This document shows, in pieces, positions 11,501 through 22,500 of a stretch of 64,000 nucleotides of DNA. The stretch comes from Beroe forskalii. Lineage: Eukaryota; Ctenophora; Nuda; Beroida; Beroidae. Location: assembly GCA_011033025.1 (NCBI GenBank), contig WFMF01000664.1, forward strand, positions 1 through 64,000. The letters are read 5' to 3'. Every line of letters begins with the position of its first letter. Positions within the stretch are counted from its first letter, which is position 1. Below the pieces are notes generated by a model. It did not search any database and had not been told where the DNA came from. It was given only the letters and a program-made list of their open reading frames with translations. The translations under genes and the position numbers were made by a program.

Positions 11501-13615
11501 CCGTTTTCTGATTTACCAGCACCAAAAGTTAAATATGCTAGAAATCCTCCTGTAGACCCATTTTCAGACATACCTCCTCCAAAATTAAATCGGCTTTCAC
11601 CTCAAAAAGGCATACATTCTAAACAATTTAAACCTTTTGATGAGGAACTATTTCAAAAGAAACATAAATACAAGTCAACATTGCAGGAGTGTGAAGTGCC
11701 TAACTTTTCTTCTTTTCCCAAGTCTATTTTTTCCATTCTGAAAGAGGAAGAAAAACTGACATCAATTGACAAGATCATTGCTTCATATGGTGGAGAAATT
11801 CCTTTGATTAAAAATGAGGGGAGTCCATCTATCTTGCAGTCAATTTTTGGTGGTGAGAGTAAACTGGCACCTGAGTATGATGAAGTTGATGAACAAGAGG
11901 AGGCAAAGCTGGAAGTTGAACGTTTGAGGAAACAGCTACAAGAAGAAAGGGAAAAGTCCAAGATTCTTGAAAAGAAGGCTTCAGCATTGACTTCTTCAAG
12001 CAGATCAAATTCAGAAAGTGACCCATCCAATAAAAAGAATAAGAAACAAAACAAAGGGGATCAATCACAAATATCAAAATCAAAGGAGTTTGAAGAGCTG
12101 CAGAAGAATCAGCAATCTTCAAGGAGTCTGAAAATGGAAATGAATGAAATGCCCAACACACAAAGAACAAAACCTAATTCTAGTGAAGCTCATCATCAAT
12201 CAGAGACTTCAATTTCAAGTCCACTAACTTCAAAATCAGTATCTAAAATTTTAGATCCTGAAATGGAAGCTAAAAGGCAGATGGTTCTGCAAAAAATAGC
12301 AGAATTTAAGAAACAAAATGAGAAGGAAAAAGAGGAACTCAAGAAGCTGATTAAACCTATTGACAGAACATTTCATCCTCCAGAACAGCAAACCTCAGAA
12401 AGCAAGGTATTGGAAATGCAACAAGAGGCTGCATGGAAAACTGCTAGCAAGTTTGCAATGGCAAAACCAGGGCCAAGTGATACACCTGCTTCTAATAACT
12501 CCACATCCACCTCCACTTTCACGCCTGTTCCATCAACAGGTCCTTTCAATGAAGCCTTAACTGTAAGTAGCTTGCCATCATTTTATCAAAGTGCAATTCA
12601 AGGTGAGGCACCCCAAAATGTCCAACCCATGCAACAACCTGTAAATTATCAACCTGGAGTCAATTCCCCTTTTGGTACAAATCCTATGGGAATGGTCCCA
12701 CAGGGATTCTTTGATACCAACACCAGGCCAGGTTTTGGAACTCAATACATGGGTGGATACAATACTGGAAATAGACCCCAAATGGGTAATTTTAACCCTC
12801 CTTCATTTATGCCACCATCTTTTAATGGATATCAGCCAAATGCTGGCCCTTGTCCTCCAGTTTGGCAAAGACCAGTGCAGCCTGTTCAATCTGTCCAACC
12901 TCGATATCCAACTAGACCTGTAAGTGATTTTCAACCCCCTGCTCCTGGAACAGATATTGTTGTCCCCCCAGTTCCTCCAAATTTCCCAACATTTCGATTC
13001 CGCCAAGTTGCCCCTCAAATACAGAGACCACCTGTTCCAGTGCCCAATCGTTTTCCTGTCAGCCATGCCTCTCATGTTGTCATAAATACACCTCAGACTT
13101 CTAATCCAGCTATATCACAGACTTCCTCACCTCAAGTAAATCAGAATTCTAATAACACAGCTGTGACAACAAAGGTAAGTGAACCAAAAGCCATTGGTAA
13201 TTCAAAGGTACACACACTTCAGCTTGCTTCTACTCAAACAGTGAAATCCATTCCTGTTGGTTCACATACTGCCATTAAAGCTCCTGTACTACCTGTGGTA
13301 CAGATTGATGAAGAGAAGATGAAGAAGGCTCTTGAAATCAAGCAAAAACTAGACCAAAGTATTAAAGACTTCAAAAAGATAAAAGAGGTTACTGGAAAAC
13401 CTTCTAAGAACAGGTTTGACATGACACCTGATGAAGTGGAATTACAAGCTAAGTTAGGGAAGTCTAAAACAGATACATCAGAGGAGAGTCTGGATGTTAA
13501 TAAAGAAACTGATGAGTCAAGTGATCAGCAGCCTGATCTTGGTGTTGATCTGGATGACATAGACAACCTTTTAGATCTTAAAACTGCAGAGCTGGAACTG
13601 GATTTAGACTTTTAA
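8569..13615 (+). CDS. Large disordered nuclear-type protein, 3' exon of about 5 kb
   Basis: The exon follows the acceptor TTGTTTCAG and runs to TAA at 13615. The true frame starts upstream of the first internal methionine, with SSKNNKDNAAGYDDSHDPKR. Order: a basic patch (PRKSKKKAKKLP), a compact segment SYGFRLDAPPNGEQAVGFML, acidic EEGE clusters, a long Pro/Gln/His-rich stretch with SPPRHSPPH repeats, SDLPAPK/SDIPPPK repeats, then VPNFSSFPKSIFSIL. The block TSIDKIIASYGGEIPLIK...LQSIFGG follows, then coiled coil (LEVERLRKQLQEEREKSK), another basic coiled coil (MVLQKIAEFKKQNEKEKEEL), Pro/Asn/Gln-rich sequence, and a C-terminal helix plus acidic tail ELELDLDF. It suggests a scaffold in transcription or RNA processing, but the family is not recognised. 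The hydrophobic stretch at about 10620-10810 is probably an unspliced intron. AATAAA lies about 300 bp downstream. Confidence 0.8.
10568..10849 (+). other. Probable in-frame intron inside the large exon
   Basis: The frame here encodes a Cys/Leu/Phe-rich segment (TVCLLFITQFTLKCALSLCF) quite unlike the polar protein around it. Removing 10568-10849 uses donor GTAAGC and acceptor CCACATCAG, is 282 bp (94 codons), and joins ...NHFLG to GRFAGAYQ. A second possibility is 10611-10805 (195 bp, weaker GTATCA donor, TTATGCAG acceptor). Both keep the frame, so cDNA is needed to choose. Confidence 0.6.
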
Positions 13616-13918
13616 ACTAGAATTTTATTCTCAATTGTTTAATTTGAATTATCATTGCCAAGTTAATGGTGGCTCAAATCATGGAATAGGAGTACCTACA
13701 AAACTTTTATTGATCCCAGAACTTTTGCATCAAGTAGAATTTCTTGATTGAATGCATATATTGTGCTCTCAATTCATAATGTTTCTCAGTGTTATGAACA
13801 ATCACAGTTATTATGTGAGTATTATGATGCTTGTGATGCTATGAAGATCAAATGTCACGACTTTTAATATCCTAGGTCTAAGCTTATAAAAAGCTCAAAC
13901 CCTTAACAATTTTTATTG

Positions 13919-13924
13919 AATAAA
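13919..13924 (+). terminator. Polyadenylation signal of the large plus-strand gene
   Basis: AATAAA lies about 300 bp after the stop codon at 13615. It is the nearest canonical signal and has a suitable distance. Confidence 0.55.
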
Positions 13925-14135
13925 GTAAGTTATGCTTCTCAATCGATCCCTTAGTTGGTTGACCCATGATCTACACACCTGAATCTGTATCTGAATAATG
14001 GGATATTCTCTATCCACTTTATTATTGTGACAAACTCTCCATCTCGAACTTTGAAAATTAAATGCAACATGGACTGTAGCTAACAGGGACGTTTCAAACT
14101 ACCACATAAGTGGATTTTCAATGCACTGCGTAATC

Positions 14136-14182
14136 GTGCACAGCTCACTGCCTACATTGTTAACAGCCAGTGAGCTGTGCAC
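14136..14182. repeat. Perfect 15-bp stem hairpin
   Basis: GTGCACAGCTCACTG at 14136-14150 is followed by a 17-nt loop and its exact complement at 14168-14182. The stem itself contains GTGCAC. It lies about 210 bp past the polyadenylation signal of the upstream gene. It could be a small MITE core or a structured RNA. No flanking target duplication was identified. Confidence 0.8.
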
Positions 14183-15006
14183 AACTTTGCTGGAAAAGCT
14201 GTGTTTGTATAATAGTTCTACATGCCACCGTTATTAGGTACTCCTATATAATTAAACATATTTCTGCCAATTTATTGTACAATGTACAATTGTTGTTATT
14301 TATTTACAAAAATACATTTCTTGTTGAAAATATTTTATCTGTGGATTTTATTTGTTTTTGCTCTGTGAACTCTGACACAATGCAATATTATCTGCACGTT
14401 TTCAATTGCTAAATAGATATACTTATTCCACTATATTGTGTGTAAATGTGTATACATACAGACTTACACAAATACACACAATATTTTGGACTTGGTATAT
14501 GAATGCATGGACATTGGACCATGAAAGGATGAAATAATGGACTGTGTTTTGCACTGTGATGTACCCATGTTTTTGTATTGTAATGTGTACGGAAGTTCTA
14601 TATTGGTTGAGTAATGAGTAAATTCTACTCTGCTCCTGGAGTGAAGGGTGGCTCAAATTGTGTGCTGATGAAAAGTCGTTACACTGATTATACCTGTATG
14701 CCTGTTCTCCCTGTGTATGTTTTTACTACTTGTGTCAACAATTGTCAAACTTTGTGGATTGTAGTTGTGCTACCTTCTTGTGGGATATCAAGTTCAATAT
14801 AACTTCTGTGAAGTTAATTTCGCAATGAGTAGCAAAGAACCTTAACTGTTCATTTATGCCAATTAATGAAGTGATAACTACGTAACACATATAGTATCAA
14901 TCAATCACAAAACTCGAGAATGTGTCATGGCCATGGATTGTATTTAAGTGAATTGATGTTTATGTTACAGTAGCGACTGAACTTCTGAATTCTGTTCTCT
15001 TGTCCT

Positions 15007-15045
15007 ATAAGGGGTCATCCATAAAGGGTTGGGGTTCTGGAAAAA
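15007..15045. repeat. Solo end of the GGGGCCATCCATAAA MITE family
   Basis: ATAAGGGGTCATCCATAAAG resembles the terminal repeat of the element at 18278-18649. No opposite end was found nearby, so it looks like a truncated relic. Confidence 0.5.
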
Positions 15046-15560
15046 CTTTATCTGATCGGCTGACGTGTTTTACACTGACTCTTCAAGTTTATAGGGAAAT
15101 ATCTATAATATTTCTAAATTAAACACAACTTAGTCATTCGGGAACAGAAAAAACACATTTCGTTCAAATCGACCAATTCCATTCGAATGATCTATGGGCT
15201 ATACGATTATTTAACTAATTGTAACTCTTGGCTACAAGTTTATTATCTTTTCACGATTCTTAATCTTTCCGAAATTCCAGGCTAAGTTTCTCATAGACAG
15301 TTTCTTATAGGAGAACTGAGTGCACATGGCCTTTAAGACTTGAAGAAGCATGTATAGCACATCGGTTGAGGTGAATTTGGGGCAAAAATTTCGGCAGACT
15401 CGAATGAACAACGATTTTCAAGAAGTTGAAACAGGAGTGGAAGTCCTTTTCCGTCTTATTTTCCAATCATGACCCTGACCATCATGGCTCAACCTTATCC
15501 ATAAACAGTTAGGTTTAGGGTGATGCTTTAAGGTTGTGGTTAGTAATTTTGTTTCCACTT

Positions 15561-15634
15561 CGGATTCCACTTTTTGAAAATCGGTGTTTTTCCAGTCGGA
15601 TTCCACTTTTTGAAAATCGGTGTTTTTCCAGTCT
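15561..15634. repeat. Two-copy tandem duplication, 36 bp
   Basis: The block CGGATTCCACTTTTTGAAAA followed by TCGGTGTTTTTCCAGT occurs twice with an offset of 36 bp and no differences that I can see, which suggests a recent slippage event. Confidence 0.8.
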
Positions 15635-15887
15635 GCCAAAACTTTTCAGTTCACTTCGATTTGTCGAATTCCCGATCAAAAATATAATCCGACTTTGTGG
15701 GTTGGTAGGTCTCAAATTTTCATGGCCAATGATGTCACTTTTTGGTACTATTAAGTCGGTGGTATATCTTGCCGGATGCTGCCTCCGGGCCTCCCGAGGT
15801 AATGCTTGCATTTGTCCCATTTAGCACGGCATTTTGAAAAACAAAGGTGGAACACGCATGGTCTGATCAAAGTGAAAAGTGAACACC

Positions 15888-16385
15888 GTTTCAGCATTTG
15901 TATACTGGCGCGCGTTTCGTATACTACGCGCGCGCGCAGCTTTATATCATAGCGGCATGGTACGCGCGCGCGCAAATGCTGAAACGTCGCATATGTGTTG
16001 TGTGTGCAGACCGCTCGATTGACAAAGGCCTCGATTAAGTGGAAAGAGACGCGCGGATTTCCTCTGCGCGGGTCATACATCGTACGACAATATGGGGGCC
16101 TCTGTCAGTCGAGCGATCCGCACACACGGGCAACTTCCTAAGCCCGCATAGGTCTGTGTACGCGCTGAGCTTCCCTGAGGAAGCGCGACGATAACAGGGT
16201 TTAGCAAATGGTTGTCGTACGATGTATGACTCGCTGACGCGGCGCTGATTCTCGAGTCCTCGAGAGGGTCTGTCAACGCCAGACAAGCAAATGGGCAACA
16301 CTTGTGCTTGCTAAACACGTATATCCGATCCCTGTTTAATTTGGCTCGCGCGGCGCGTACACACTCACACACCTATGCGGGCTTA
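15888..16385. mobile_element. GC-rich foldback zone with nested inverted repeats
   Basis: CpG-rich island-like sequence unlike the AT-rich surroundings. Perfect inverted pairs include 15888-15900 with 15973-15985, 16072-16088 with 16214-16230 (17 bp, GTCATACATCGTACGAC), and 16139-16152 with 16372-16385. A further, direct copy of the 17-mer sits at 17061-17077. The pattern fits a rearranged foldback-type element or overlapping MITE copies. Short frames here are not convincing genes. Confidence 0.6.
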
Positions 16386-16386
16386 G

Positions 16387-16913
16387 GGTATGTCTCCCAT
16401 ATAAACGGCTCTGAGTGACGTCACAGATCGAAACGTCAATTTTTCTGTATCCTAAACCTAACCATTGCCCTAACCAAAACCATAACCTTAATCCTTATCC
16501 TAAACCTAACTAATCCTGACCCTAAACAGAACCCTAACCTCACTGCTTAAAGCGCTAGATGCGCTTAATTATATTTTTCTGAGAGACGTCATTGTCATAG
16601 ATAATGAAGGCTCCCGTTTAAAAAACGACTGACCAAGGCTCCGCGCTTTTTCGGTATGTCTCCCATATAAACGGCTCTGAGTGACGTCACAGATCTAAAC
16701 GCCAATTTTTCTGTATCCTAAGTCTAACCATAGCCCTAACCAAAACCCTAACCTAAATCCTTACCCTAAACCTAACAAATCCTGAACCTAACCAGAACCC
16801 TAACCTAATTGGTTAAAGCGCTAGATGCGCTTAATTATATTTTTCTGAGTGACGTCATTGTCATAGATAATGAAGGCTTCCGTTTACATGGGAGACCGAC
16901 CGCTTTTTCGGCT
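16387..16913. mobile_element. Dimeric MITE with telomere-like CCTAAC repeats
   Basis: Two tandem copies are offset by 266 bp, each starting GGTATGTCTCCCATATAAAC. The inverted end CCGTTTACATGGGAGACC is clear in the second copy (ends near 16900) and degenerate in the first. Each copy carries TGACGTCA near the left end, then a degenerate run of CCTAACC/CCCTAA repeats, then AAGCGCTAGATGCGCTT. The telomere-like tract is the complement of TTAGGG-type repeats but is too diverged to be a functional telomere. Confidence 0.75.
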
Positions 16914-17033
16914 TTTCGCTCGCAACAGAAGCCTTCTTGTCGAACCCGTTGATTATCGATGGACCCTTCCGATCGACGCACATCTTTTCGGATGCATCAG
17001 CGGGTGATGTTGTGCCGGCCGTTGTGATTGAGG

Positions 17034-17136
17034 ATTCAGCTTCGCGGCTAGCGTCGGCGGGTCATACATCGTACGACGACGGGTATGGTTGATGGTTTCA
17101 CGAGACAACGGACTCGCCTCAGCCGCGAAGCTGAAT
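17034..17136. repeat. 16-bp perfect inverted repeat
   Basis: ATTCAGCTTCGCGGCT at 17034-17049 is exactly complementary to 17121-17136. A copy of the foldback 17-mer lies in the loop (17061-17077), so this is probably another relic of the same foldback family. Confidence 0.7.
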
Positions 17137-17148
17137 TCTACAGCGTCT

Positions 17149-17195
17149 AAAATAATTATAATTGAAATTATAATTATAATTATAATTGAAATTAT
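17149..17195. repeat. AATTATAATT simple repeat
   Basis: Short AT-only tract of TAATTATAATTGAAATTA units; it can fold on itself. Confidence 0.8.
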
Positions 17196-18005
17196 GTCGC
17201 CAGGCAACATCTGGCAATTGCGTGTACACTGTACCGTAAGGGCACTGGGTAGAATCCTCTCTCTATCTTTACAGGAAAACCAGTTCATTCCCATGTCGTA
17301 AACAAATCATTGAGAATACATTGTCACAGTCACAATGAAGTTGGTTAAAAAAACTCATGAATAGATCATCCTATCATTATTAGAATTCAGTATTCAGCAA
17401 TTTGATCACTATCAGTATCAGTTATCGAATGATTATGGAACATAAATTTTATGTTTCAGATACTGTTTCAAAGTTTGCAATCTTTTGATTTGGCCAGTGC
17501 GTAGTGCAGTTCAATATTGGATTGAATGGTCGAATTGCTGAATCAAAATATTGTTATCATCTGTGAGTATCAATATTGAGGAAAAATGTTATAAAAGTGC
17601 TCGTATAATAATGTCAAACTTACATGAAAATTCAATGCATGTATCAGTATGGCTTTAGTAATTACTAGGGGCAATAATCAAAATTAATGAATATGGTCCA
17701 TACATAGCCACCTATTTTCGTTCAGTATTCCATTTAAAATTTCCAATAACATTAATAAAACAAATCCTCAACCAGTATTTAATCATGGCATTCGAAAATG
17801 AATGCAAGTTCGTGATCAAAAAATCCAAGTTCATCAAAAACAACCACAATGTACAGAATACTACGATTGATCGAGTTGGCTGTGCCTCGGAGATAAAAAT
17901 AACAAGTTTTCTATAAACATCAATACCCGATTTTTCGATTACAAAACATCTAAGTGTCTAATTCTAAGGAAAGTATCTCATTGAGAATGATTGACTTAAT
18001 AAACG

Positions 18006-19565
18006 CTAAAAATCAAAAAGTTCTAAACTTTTCTTCAGGGCCATCAGTTCAATCGAAGCACACCCGGAGATTAATCGTGTGGCGTGTTCCCGTATCAGTG
18101 TTAACTCTTTAGAGCAACCCTCTGCGTCTTCTTGCAACCGGAAATCCATTCCTGTAATGACAGATAATGAGTGATGAAATTACGCACAAAAGTTAGTCTT
18201 CATCTTTTAGTTACATGTTCAAATTCAATGTCATATCCTAAATCAGATTACTTTTGCCATTCATCGTTATATTTATAAGGGGCCATCCATAAAATTCGTC
18301 CGCAAAGAGGGGGGAGGGCGGAGTCTGGCCAATGCGGACGTCGGGGGAGGGGGTGTTTGGCAAAATGCGGACGTCCGCATTTGTGAAAATTTTGGCGGAT
18401 TTGACAAGTTTTTCACAAGAAAATAGTCGATAATTTAGAATTTTGACTTAGATTTTCGGCATTGAGTCAAATAATTAAGTTGATTTTGTCACCATATTTG
18501 CGAAAAAGGGCATAAAAATGATGACCCAAAGATTTTGAATGAAAATGCAGACGTCCGGAGGGGGGTATTTCAGGTTGCGGACGTTTGCGGACAAGGGGAG
18601 GGATCAAAATGAGTAAAATTTTGCGGACGTCCCTTATGGATGGCCCCTAAACTAACTAACTAAGTATCATGTTTGACACGTACAAAATCAATCACTAATT
18701 CTGGATATTTCAATTTCCTTTCAATCATTATCTATCCTCACCTGGCGTTGTGTGGCGATGAGCAATCCTTGCACCGAAGTTGGCGGTTATATGTTTCAGG
18801 ATATCCCCCACACTTCCCCGCAACACATCGCCACCCAGAATCTCAAATGTTAGACGCACTTTACCCAGCAGCAGCGCAATCACTGGCAGGGTCAGACGGT
18901 CCCTGCGAGATTTCAAGAGGTGAGCTTTGAAATTCAGCGAAATATAATAGGGTCCGTTCAACCAAATATCTGGCTGTTGATTATGCATGTCCTCAACAAC
19001 ACCAATTGTTTTCTTTCGCAAAACACTGTTAATAATTTCCGGAATATTACACTGTTAAACCGTCAACTATAACAACACCCTAACGCACACAACTGTTATG
19101 TCCCTTTCAACGAGGAGGACAGTGAGACAGTTCTGGAAGAGTGCCAGATCGTCTGCCGTGCACTGACAAGCCCGCCGCATGGTCTTGAACTCGTCTGCTG
19201 CAGCTTGGTGGGTCCGGGGGAAGCAGAGGGAGGTTGACATCCGGGCTGCGCGCTCCGTGTCACTCTGACGCAGTGCTGAAACCACGTTCTTTACTACATG
19301 CAGATTGAGGGGACGTTAGAAGAGGGTATGATATGTGGTTTGTTAAGAATAAACCAGATTGTGGTCAAATTCAATAAAATATCATGGTTTCACCGTCTTT
19401 CGGATCATGGAATTAGGAAGGCACATCACCGTCCACCGTGACCGATCTATAAAGCAATCTTACATGTGTTCGGGAGGTCAGGGTTTGCTTCAAATCATCG
19501 TGACCGCTGCTGATATCTTCCAATATCAAGTCTTCTTCAGTCAGCAATGTCTTCACTTTCTGAAT
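18006..19565 (-). CDS. Four 3' exons encoding the con80-like domain
   Basis: Exons 19565-19464 (34 codons, IQKVKTLLTEEDLILEDISS...SRTH), 19288-19089, 18902-18742 and 18151-18006 (stop TAG). Donors are GTAAGA, GTGCGT and GTGAGG. Acceptors are TTCCAG, AAAG (weak), CGCAG and TTACAG. The joins produce no stop. The motif order HDDLKQTLTSRTH-NVVSALRQ, LFQNCLTVLLVER, RLTLPVIALLLGKVRL, ILKHITANFGARIA, PGMDFRLQEDAEGC follows the con80 helices of katanin p80. The last residues are LKKSLELFDF. The acceptor of the second exon (19288) is the least certain: an AG-poor region allows GTAG/ or AAAG/, but only the latter keeps the frame. Confidence 0.7.
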
Positions 19566-22500
19566 CTGGAAAGGGAGGAAGTTATAGTTTCTCCGCAAAT
19601 ACGGCATGAGAAAAATAGACTAAATTACGAGATATCTTAATTTCAGCGATCAAATAACGTATAAACCACAGCACTGCAAAAGCCTGAAGATTTAAAACTA
19701 ACCTAAAAGTAAAACAAATATTCGCATTTCGCACTGAATCTCAGTATCTTCCTCGAGGAAAGACTCTGATTTGATCCAACTCCGCCTGCACTTGATGTTG
19801 ACAACGCTGATAGAACCCGACCGTTTGGGCGGGGTCTTCAAGTTCTGAATCTGGTTTTCTAAATCGTTCGTTGAAATGATGGCTGAGGGTGGTATAGAAA
19901 CATTGCTCTTGCCGCTGCATCGCAGGTGAGAGGATTTGCTCATCGTGGGAGAATCGGGTGCTTTAACGAACGCCGATTCGTCATGCAAGGAATCGTAACT
20001 ACAGGAGTAGTCGAGGTCTGAGTTTTCTGAGTATAGGGAGTTGGATTCTGATTGTCTGGGTGAAATAACGGGTAACCGGCGTCTAGATGGGCACGGAGAC
20101 TCGATGCTGTCCTGCCGTTTTAAGGACGAGGTATCGAGCGCCTTGACCTGCCTGGGCTTAGCTCGGGTTGCAAGTTTTAAGCAGCTCTCAGGCACTGGTA
20201 CGGAGCTGGTCGAGGCTGATTTCTGAGGTTTAGATTCTGAGAGGGGGGTCGGTTTGGAGGGGGTGTTGGAGGATTTAGAGCAACCAGAGTTCGTTTTCTT
20301 GACGTGGACTGTGTACTTGTAGTCGGCGTCGTCGAGTGTCACCCGACGTTCTCGGTACTCCTGCGGGGGAGGTCGACAGAGCCACCGTCGAAGATATTGC
20401 TGACCGGTCGCTGGATCTTCCGTTTCCGTCGAACTTCATCGATCTTAGGTTTCTCAGTGGGTAGCGGCGCTGAGACACTGTCCAGTGAAATGAACACGAG
20501 TTCCTTGGATGGGTCGTTAGTCACGTTAATCCGAGGTTTGGGGATGTTGGTAGGGATGGTTTTCTCGGATTTCCCAGGGTACTTCTTGACCCCCTCATCG
20601 GAAGCGTGGAGTGCCCAACTGGTAGGGGGCATCTTTCTGTGGGTCCTAGGAGTACTGATACCCGTGGGGCCGCCCTTACTCCTCTGCGGTTTAGGGGGAG
20701 CAGACTTGGCGCTGACCTCGCTCTGGTTAGACTTGAGGCTGTGATCGGAGTGCGATGTCCGCATTCCAGACTCAGCGTTATAATCCGACCCCGGGGCAGG
20801 GGTTTTCACACCGGCAGACGAGAAACGGTTCGACTCCATCGGCTTTCCCTCGTTTGATTTCTGGGAAGATCTGGACTCCTGGGTGTACGAGGTACGGTCG
20901 TCAGGGTATTGTTTTGACTCCGATTTCGAGTTCCGTGATTCTCTCTTCGAGTCCTCGTCTTCTTGATGCTGCTGGGCACGGAGTTGGGAGGCTTTGTTTT
21001 CGGCGGGTTTGATGTTTTTCTTCTGGAGGGGACGACGAGCTAATCCCTTCTTTGTGCGGAACGAGGCTCGGGACTTGCGACGTCGTACGGGGTTTTCTGT
21101 GCCCTGGAAGTAATTTATAGATTGGATCACGTGGATTAATGAGTTAATTCATTATATAGAAAGACAACTACATGTGATAACTAGATAGATAACTAGGGAG
21201 ATAAAATTTAGTGGGACAAAATATTCTGATAACCTTTTTATTTCATAATTTCCTTTGAAATCATCGTTACAGCATTAAAAAGCCCCATAATCAATATTCC
21301 ATTTTAAAGAAATCCCCTATTTTGTATGACACTAAGAACACAATAATCAGATCAAAAGTATTTTATTTGAACACTTGACACAGTTATCATACCGGTACTA
21401 ATAGTAATTCCTCATCAGATTTCTGAATTGGGTCGATTTAAAAGAACGAAATGCTTAATAAGCAGTATTTAAGATTTAAATTTTCGGTGCTACAGTTTAA
21501 AATTTTTCATTGTATTTTGAACTGCGTTGGAGGCCTGAGATATTGATTTAGTTCGTTCTGCAAAATTATCGTGCACAGATACACAGTAATAATAGCCGAT
21601 TTTAACAAATTTGTGTTGTGCAAGCCTCTCAGTATAATATTGTGTACTCCAATAGAGACAAATTATGGTAAATTCGTATTTATCATCAAAATTCTAGTTC
21701 AAGAAAAGGATACATCATTCAAGTTGCAAAATTTCCAAGTTGCTGCAGAAAATTCACTCGATGATCTCATTCGCAATTGACAAAATTTTCGATCGTCTGT
21801 AACTAACGATTTATTCACAATGAAACTAACCGTGGCTGGTTGGGCCGGTGAAGATTCCAGTTTCTTCTTCGTAGCTTCTTCACGAAGAGCGCTAGCTTTG
21901 TTTGTCCTGGCAGGTACTGGTTTCGGAATATCATCCCGCTTTGATCTGAGAAAAATAGAATATCAGATGAGGGTTACTAGCTGGAGATACTGATTGATGA
22001 ATATTTGAGTAATATTTTCATAACTAATTAAAGGATGGATCCCAGGCTCCGCGAACATAAGGGCGAGGGATATCCCGGAAAAGTGCTTTAACCGTGAATC
22101 TACGAATAATAGAGAACCCGTTGGAGAACAGAATGGGGAGAATGATATAATACTAGCAGGCCCGTTGGGTTGGCACCTCGTTCGCAATTTTGAAACACGC
22201 AACTCAATTTTTTTTGAATAATTTTTCTTCTTCGTTAGCAACTTCTTAAACAGAAAGAAGCGCTGACCAAATAATAAGACCAGAAATACCATTATTCGTT
22301 GGTTTCGGAATATCATCATTTGCTCTTGTGTGATGAATTTAAATCTGAAAATTAAAATGTACTCATAGTGAATGTTGAATAAAGCATTGATCCACGGGTT
22401 CCAAAATCGCAATGCAATGCGATACTGATTTTGATTTTATTAATTCTAAATTTCATTTTTACCAGCATTGATTTAAATACGTTCTCATAGATTTATAATT

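Noticed and set aside
15751..16372. Minus-strand frames of about 90-110 codons in the GC-rich block
   Set aside because: Long frames are expected in CpG-rich DNA with few stops; they overlap each other and the inverted repeats, with no start or splice context.
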